64,000 bases of DNA. Origin: Uranotaenia lowii. Taxonomy: Eukaryota; Arthropoda; Insecta; Diptera; Culicidae. The stretch covers positions 160,934,031 through 160,998,030 of the forward strand of contig NC_073693.1 of the NCBI RefSeq assembly GCF_029784155.1, read 5' to 3'. The position numbers and the translations under genes were made by a program. Positions 57,219 to 64,000 of the stretch are shown here, piece after piece. A model generated the notes under the pieces. That model worked only from the letters and a program-made list of their open reading frames with translations. It did not search any database and was not told the origin of the DNA. Position 1 is the stretch's first letter; every line of letters begins with the position of its first letter.

Positions 57219-59668
57219 GTATATTTATACATGTTTGGAAAATGTTTTCGATCCATATCTGTTGAAACAGCTTATTCTTTTTTATGTTATCGATATGAAT
57301 CAAAACATTCAAAACTCACCTTATAGGCGTATTCAATTATAAAATTGTATGTTAATCTTGCCTTTTTTCAAACATCTACAAAAAGTCATACTATTATTTC
57401 ATATTCATCAGTATTTAACTCATATTTTTAAGTCAACAATTGCTGCTTTAATTAACACGCAGTCAAAATAGTTTCAATTTTTAAAATCGTTGTTATGGTT
57501 TTGATTTGATCGACAATATATCAATCTGGGTCACATCTATGCGTCATTCATTAATATGTGCTGTAAAAATGTGCTGGGAATCTTAAAGAAAAGCATCACA
57601 TCTAGGCTTCATAGCGCCATCACGTGCATTGACAGTATGCCTGGTTGAGAAATACGCGCCAAAATATTATCACTGATCAGTATGCTATGCCATGGTTACT
57701 ATCCTCTTGCGACGTTGGCTCGCGACGCCTCGATCATGGAGACGAAAAACAAACCGCCCGGCGCCCAAAAGAAAGAAAATCTCGATAAAATTGAAGGCCA
57801 TGACTTTTATTTCATTCGAATTTTTACAAATTTAATTATTACGGACAACTTATGCGACTTTTTGTTATTTTTATTCGATATAAACCGATTCGCATGGCTA
57901 CAGAATATTCTAAAAATAATTTCATTTGAATCTTTGTGGCCATTCCAGAGGAGTAGTACTACAAACACCGTTACAAGAGAATTTTATATAATAGATAGAT
58001 ATAGTTCCATTGGTTGATAAGTTTTTGAGTTTACAACTTAATTTATATGGAGCCCCCTCTTTTCTTCCCCTCTCAACACTGTGAAGCGTAAGAGTCTATA
58101 ACAATCCTAGAAACATATCTCGTAACCAAGTACCTTTCCATGCCATATTTGTTTCCATTGGTTGGCTTCGTTAGCATAAATAGAGAACTTATGCAAACAA
58201 AATTGTATTGGGCTCACCTCCCTCCTCCTATGTACCTACTCACTGAAAGGAGGATTGTGTGTCAGATAATCATATAATCATACCAAAATGAATTTTTATG
58301 TTAAGTTTTGTCCATTTCTCGGATTTTGTAAAAAAAAGTTAAATGCATTCCTCTTCCCTTCCTATATTCCCAATTCTATCCTCCTACTGCAAGAAAGGAA
58401 TCGTCTCATATAGGAAAATTTCTAGTATTAAAATACCATCCCATGCCAAATTTGGTTTTATTTGCGTTGTAATTTATTGGGTTATGCATAAACTTGAAAG
58501 GAAGTACCATCCCCCATTCCGTTCTCTCCATTGAATGGAGGGGTGAAAACTTAATATCCCTAAAAATATTTTTCGTATTCAAATACTTTATGATACCAAA
58601 TTTGGTATCATTTGCACGATTTATTCTCAAGTTATGCAAAAAATTTGTATGGAAGCCCCTTTTTCTCCCTTTATATCTTTCCGCTGAGAAAAGGTGGGGC
58701 TTCAATTTATTATAAAAACATTCCTCGTCTCCAAATACCCTCACATGCCAAATATGGTTCAATTTTCTCGATCAGCTCTCCTATTATACTGAAAATTGAA
58801 TTACTCCTTTTCATCCACTTCTTTGAAGGAGTGAGGGATACCAAATATTCATAGAAGCATTTCTCGTACCCAAATATCGTTCCACGTCAAATTTGGTTCC
58901 ATTTGCGGTTGTAGTTCTCGAATTATGCAGCAAAAATTGTATGAAACTCCCCTTCCTCTTTCCTTACTTCCCGCTGGAAGAAGGAAGGGGTCTCAAACAA
59001 TCATTAGAACATGTCAAGTTCCCAAATACCCGCCCATGCCAAATTTGGTTCCATTAGCTTAATTAGTTTTTGAGTTATGTAAAAAATTATAAAAGAGGAC
59101 CCTCCCCCTTAATATCTCCCTACTGGAAAGAGGGAGGGGTCTTAAATAATCATAGAAATATTTTTCTTATCCAAATACCCTTCCATGCTAAATTTGGTTC
59201 CATTTGCTTTATTAGTTTTTGAGTTATGTAAAAAAATATAAAAGCCCCCCCCCCCTTTCTACTGGAAAGAGGGAGGGGTATCGAATAACCATTGAATTAT
59301 TTTTCGTATCCAATACCTTCCCATGCCAAATTTGGTTCCAATATCTTGATTAGTTTTCGAGTTGTATGATAAATTGTAAGGTAGCCCCACTCCCCCCTTC
59401 CTATCACCCCACTGAGAGGAGGGAGGGGTGTCTAATATTCATAGAAATATTCCTTGTTCCCAAATACCACTCCATGCCAAATTTGATACCATTTACTTGA
59501 TGCGTTCTCGATTTATGCGAAAAATTGACTTTTGCTTGGGAGGCCCCTCCCCCCTTTCATGAGAAAGGGAGGGGTCTCAAACCATAATAGGAACCTTCCC
59601 CTGCCTCCAATACCCCCACCTGCCAAGTTTCACGCAAATCGGTTCAGTAGTTTCCGAGTCTATAGGGA

Positions 59669-59705
<37 letters not shown>

Positions 59706-59728
59706 AATTCATTTTTATATATATAGAT
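57219..59728 (-). repeat. right arm of the inverted repeat
   Basis: Reverse complement of 52062-54303, retaining an extra segment at about 57660-57947 (containing GTTGGCTCGCGACGCCTCGA) lost from the left arm. That segment has relatives at 62350-62470, so presence is ancestral and the left arm suffered the deletion. Transcription across both arms would give a hairpin RNA with stems over 2 kb and a 2.9-kb loop. Confidence 0.9.
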
Positions 59729-60379
59729 TTTTTCATAACAGAGAAAAGTTGAACGTTTGAACATGCTCTAGTGTTCCTTGAATGAAAATTGATTCAGAAA
59801 ATGAATTCCCTCACTTTTGGTCAATAAAATCAGTTTATTTCACTGATACCTTTCACTTATGCACACGTCTTATCTTATCTAATTTAAAGAAAAGGCTCTT
59901 GATCAGTTCATGTGTTGGATCGGATTTTTTGATCTTCTTTAAATTTAAATGACGCTTGATAAAACATCAGTTTTTTAATGGAAATTTCTTAGCGGCCCAC
60001 CACACTCCCCCATACCAAAAAGCTCATTAAGCTCCCCCATACCAAAAAGCGCAGTTAAGTATATCCATACATGTTCAACAAAATGTTTCCGATCTACCTT
60101 ATGATTATGATTCAAAAATAGCCTTGTAGGCGAAATGGGTTACAAAATTGTATGTACATTCTTTACTTTCTGTTTTTTTTCAATTGTCCGCAAAGTGTCA
60201 AACCATTATTTCATTAGCATCAGAACTAAATTTATATTTTTTTGATAACAAACGCTACCTACATTACCACGAATTAAATATGGAAGTATTTTTGCAAATC
60301 TTTCAATTGGTTAAGATTCGATTGATAAAATACCAATCCGTGTCACATCTAGGCATCATTTATTTCCACATGCTGTGCA

Positions 60380-60638
60380 ATGAGGTACACTTTTACTAAG
60401 GTGGCGCAAAAGAACTCACATTGTTGCACGTCGAAGAGAAAAAAGAAAAATAAACATAAACAAGTCCTGCGTCGCGACGCGTCGTTGTCAGGGAGCTTCA
60501 TTTATCCTAGGCAAAATGCGTCGCGAAACTGGTCGGTAGTGACGTCACTTCTGTCATGGTAACTATGTTTACGAAGAAAAAACTTTACTTCTACTTTTGC
60601 AACTTTTGTTTCTCATCACCTCTCTTTCCACCACATTG
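60380..60638. mobile_element. 259-bp retroposed segment, copy A
   Basis: Flanked by CATGCTGTGCA (60369-60379) and CATGCTGTGTA (60639-60649). It starts ATGAGGTACACTTTTACTAA and ends CTCTTTCCACCACATT. No inverted termini. It contains the 12-bp palindrome AGTGACGTCACT (a CRE core) and CG-rich GTCGCGACGCGTCG. Nearly identical to copy B at 61804. Confidence 0.75.
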
Positions 60639-60710
60639 CATGCTGTGTACAATTAAGCAAGAAAAAACACATCTAGGTTTCATATCGCCCCCACGTGCAT
60701 AAGAAATATA

Positions 60711-61722
60711 CACTGCAAAAAATCAACACTTATTGTTTATGTTCCTTCACACATAAGCTCATAAATATCTTCTACTATGTGATTCAAATAAGTTTTATGT
60801 TTAAAGTTTTAGCTCATATGTAATCGAAATATGATGTTCATTAGTTGACACATAGCTTTTATGATCATCATCTTTGAAAAATTTCACACATGCAAGATGG
60901 CTGCGATTGAGAAAAAAAACACGTGGTGCTTATGATGGAAACTTTATTGAGCTTATTCTGGTACATAAGGTAAGTTAATACCGTATTTGTTTTCTCCCCT
61001 CGAACAGTGTTCCACCGTACCCGACAAAAACAAACACAAATCGTCGCCAGTGTATTGCTACCTCACTCACTCACACGCTCTCTCGCAACACTGGCAAAAT
61101 TATCGGTGGGCCACCGTCCGTAAGCAGAACTCCGACAGGTCAAAACCAGTGCAACACCGTCCGAATAAACAAACAGTTTGACAGCACCTAGTGGTGCACC
61201 AGTGCAACACTAGTGCAACACTCGGCATAAACAAATACGGTATAATTTACATAAAAAAAAAACTCCGAAAAGATTGTTTATCATGCAAAAACTACAACGT
61301 GCATGAATGTATTTCTATCTCTCTCCCACAGCAAATATTGGCGGCTGGCGCAGATCGTGGATGGCCCAACCATATGGATACGGATTCGGTAAACAAATCT
61401 CGGATCGTGAGCCACCGGAAGGAACCGTTTGGCGTAAAAATTAGTTTTAAATAAATAAATTGTGTGCTCTAAAGACTAATCAATCCAAAATTCATATCAT
61501 TGGGAATTAAAACAATTGTCCATCTCATTTTTAAACACCCAAATTATAACCTATTTTAAGCGTTTTTATCATATATGTGCGATTTTATAATTTTTATGTG
61601 TCACACATAAGGCTGAAATATTTCTTGAATCCATGTGAGACACATATATTATATGTGGGAGGCAAATTGCAAAAATCTATATAGGCAGACACATACCCCT
61701 AATGTGTGGAATTTTTGCAGTG
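60711..61722. mobile_element. 1-kb TIR element with ACACATA subterminal repeats
   Basis: TA|CACTGCAAAAAATCAACACT at the left, GGAATTTTTGCAGTG|TA at the right. ACACATAAG/CTTATGTGT-type motifs recur through both subterminal regions. A Harbinger-like MITE is nested at 60979-61242. No transposase. Confidence 0.75.
60979..61242. mobile_element. 264-bp MITE, TAA target duplication
   Basis: TACCGTATTTGTTT at the left and AAACAAATACGGTA at the right, flanked by TAA on both sides (60976-60978, 61243-61245). A 3-bp TAA/TTA duplication is typical of PIF/Harbinger-type elements. The interior repeats GTGCAACAC. Confidence 0.7.
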
Positions 61723-61803
61723 TAGGTACTTGGTTGAGAAACAGGCGCCTGATTGTTAAATTTTTCCAGCGATCAATGAACAGTATGCTTTGGTTACTAT
61801 CCA

Positions 61804-62059
61804 ATGAGGTACACTTTTACTAAGGTGGCGCAAAGGAACTCACACTATTGCACGTCGGAGAGAAAAAAGAAAAATAAACATAAACAAGCTCTGCGTCGCG
61901 ATGCGTCGTTGTCAGGGAGCTTCATTTATCCTGGGCAAAATGCGTCGCGAAAATGGTCGGTAGTGACGTCACTTCTGTCATGGTAACTATGTTTAAGAAG
62001 AAAAAACTTTACTTCTACTTTTGCAACGTTTCTTTCTCATCATCTCTCTTTCCACCACA
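61804..62059. mobile_element. 256-bp retroposed segment, copy B
   Basis: Perfect 14-bp duplications TTGGTTACTATCCA at 61790-61803 and 62060-62073 flank it. Sequence is about 94-95 percent identical to copy A. It lacks inverted repeats, poly(A) and an obvious pol III promoter, so it is either a SINE with an unfamiliar promoter or a small retroposed transcript. Confidence 0.8.
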
Positions 62060-62774
62060 TTGGTTACTATCCACTTGCGACGACGTTTGCTTGAACATAG
62101 AGAGGAAAAACAAACCCTTCAAAGAAAAGGAAATCTCTAAAAATGGATGCCATGACTTTTCAATTTCAGAAATTGGCAAAAAAAAATTAGGTATATGTTT
62201 TCGATCGGCACATCTGGGTCACATCTAGGTGTCATTCATAACCATGTGCTGTACAAATGAGCTAGGAATCAAGTAGAAAAAAAACACATCAAGGCTTCAT
62301 ATCGCCACCACGTGCATTGAAAATATGCTTGGCTGAGAAATACGCGCCTAAATATTCCCACTGATCAGTATGCTATGTCATGGTTACTATCCTCTCGCGA
62401 TGTATGTTCGCGACGCCTTGACCATGGAGACGAAAAACAAACCGCCCAAAGGAAAAAATTCTCGAGAAAATGGATGTCATGACTTTAATTTGTTTCGAAA
62501 AACTACAAATTTTGTATGGGAGCTCCCCCTTCCTTAAGTCGGAGCGGTTTGTAACTATTATAAAAACCATCTCCGGCCCCAAAAATCCTCACATGCTAAG
62601 TTTCACGATGATTGGTTCAGTAGTTTCCGAGTCTATAGGGAACAGACAGACAGACAAACAGATAAGTCCTACAAACATAGAAACCTTTGAAACGGATTCA
62701 AAACCTTTTTGGAAATTCCAAGCAAGGGGGGTAAAGGGTGAATCGGCTAGTTTTAGGTATAAATAATATGGAGA

Positions 62775-64000
62775 AACTTATTTTAAAAAAAATGTGATGA
62801 GATAGCTACTTGCATGCTGAAATAGTTTCCTTGTAGAATTCTACAACGAAAGGCTTATAAAAAAAACTTCGAAGTTAAAAGCAGAAAAAGCGATAAAAGT
62901 TGGAAAAGGGCATAAGAAACAAAAAAAAAACCGCCAACGAATTAAAGTGGAGCACCCATGATGGAGGCACTCGTTAGCCCAATTCACCATACCTTAAAGT
63001 TTCCCGCAAAATTCAATATGGCACAATGATACAGGCAGACGTGCGGCGTGTAGTTGGGTAGCTAAATGCAATTTCAGTTCAGATGAACGGGAAATAGAAC
63101 CACTAACTACCGATGAATGGAACTGTAACGAACGATTCTGCTGCCGAGGGTAAAACTTTTCTCTGCCTTGGCCGATATGCCCTTCTCGGGGGAAGGATTG
63201 TTTACACTTTGAAACGAAGGTGTTGAAAAACTAGAATAACATCCAGCATTGTTTATACTTCGCATTCCTCATCGTCCTGACAGGGGTGGCATCGAAAGTC
63301 ATAAACCAAAAACGATTCGATGCTGTACTGGAAGGGTTGCATTATTTCGGGCCAGTTTTATGCGCCTATCAAAGCCGGTGCTTTGGGGTGCTATTTTTAA
63401 AACCAGTTAAATTGAAAAGCGGCGTGCCTGGATACGCTACACTGGCCAACAACTAGGTATCTTATTTAATATTGCTCCTGAGAGATAAAAAATATTGGTC
63501 TGCTAAAGAGATCCTCTTAGCCCAAAAATTCAATTTAAAAAAATTAAAAATTGTGACGTGAATTATATTACACAGAACCCATGACTTTTGAAATATCAGC
63601 GAACCTTCGAATATGTTATTTTGCACCATAGATATTGCTTTTGGACTGCCCTTTCGCCTCACATTTTCCGAAAGGCCAGCTGTTTAAACTCAAATCAACA
63701 CCTTAGAATAATGGAGCAGCTTAGGCTGTAGAGGTAGATTCCTTCAGTTTTGAAAATTTCACCTCTCCAGCAACGCCTAGAAAGTTTTCTGTTACACCAT
63801 TTACTTTTACCGGTGGCTATGAAACGCGCGGCTGTTAAATTTACATCACGAAATGCGGCGTTTACACGAAAGCCCCCGAACAAAGCTCGTCATTCATTTG
63901 CAATGCCAACAGCTTATTCTAAAACGTGAAAAAAAACCAACCATCATCACATCAAAGCTTTTATTCCGAGGAAAAGAAAAGAGAAAAAATAAATCCAACT
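62775..64000. other. no gene recognised to the end of the window
   Basis: Slightly less AT-rich. A minus-strand frame at 63695-63883 (60 codons) and several short frames lack motifs. Nothing was recognised as a repeat end. Confidence 0.4.

Larger units (their letters stand above)
59750..62770 (+). mobile_element. repeat family X, further diverged copies with insertions
   Basis: 59750-60379 aligns with 56940-57640. The copy continues after insertions at 60650-60710, 61723-61803 and 62074-62770. Its last part again holds GATGATTGGTTCAGTAGTTT, CCGAGTCTATAGGGAACAGA and an ACAG array (62640-62660). The CGCGACGCCT...CATGGAGACGAAAAACAAAC block occurs at 62400. No coding function recognised. Confidence 0.55.

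Overview
The window looks like nuclear DNA of a dipteran, most likely a mosquito with a large, repeat-rich genome. It is AT-rich, has short GT-AG introns, carries one secreted antigen-5/CAP gene with typical insect exon structure, and is dominated by elements typical of mosquito genomes: Jockey, R1 and RTE-like non-LTR retrotransposons, a DD37E-type mariner relative, a piggyBac-like TTAA element, pogo-like TA elements, hAT elements, tRNA-derived SINEs and many TIR/MITE families. No bacterial, organellar or viral gene was seen. Genus cannot be settled from sequence alone.

Host coding sequence is sparse. (1) A large terminal exon at 6895-8599 (+) encodes about 568 residues of a protein I do not recognise. 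(2) An orphan last exon lies at 19164-19304 (-). (3) Two exons at 30112-30385 (-), one of them only 31 bp, read through in frame and resemble the Furry (fry) family. (4) A possible TATA promoter plus first exon lies at 30681-30810 (+). (5) A complete three-exon CAP/antigen-5 gene lies at 38746-39825 (+).

Layout. 1-1.9 kb: hairpins and a foldback element. 1.9-5.7 kb: a piggyBac-like element hosting a pogo-like element (itself hosting a MITE) and a block with repeated GTGCACGG motifs. 6.9-8.7 kb: host exon. 8.9-16.5 kb: RTE-like, pogo-like, R1 and RTE-like remnants and a mariner MITE. 18.2-20.8 kb: foldback elements and MITEs. 21.4-29.3 kb: a Russian-doll nest (TIR element > SINE > hAT > second hAT-like > palindromic MITE, plus a 435-bp CA tract and a second pair of nested TIR elements). 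30-31 kb: host exons. 32.1-34.2 kb: a foldback element with nested insertions. 35.2-37.5 kb: a broken DD37E-type transposase. 38.7-39.8 kb: CAP gene. 40-42 kb: foldback and tandem tRNA-like SINEs. 42.4-47.2 kb: an almost full-length Jockey element with a pogo-like element in its downstream target duplication. 47.4-62.8 kb: several copies of one repeat family (here called family X), including a near-perfect 2.2-2.5 kb inverted duplication, a 3.5-kb TIR element with unrecognised spliced ORFs on both strands, and two SINE-sized retroposed segments with clean target duplications.

The genes do not form a pathway. The window is best read as widely spaced host exons with intronic or intergenic DNA built by successive, datable transposon insertions; at least two of those insertions can be checked against an empty site inside the same window.
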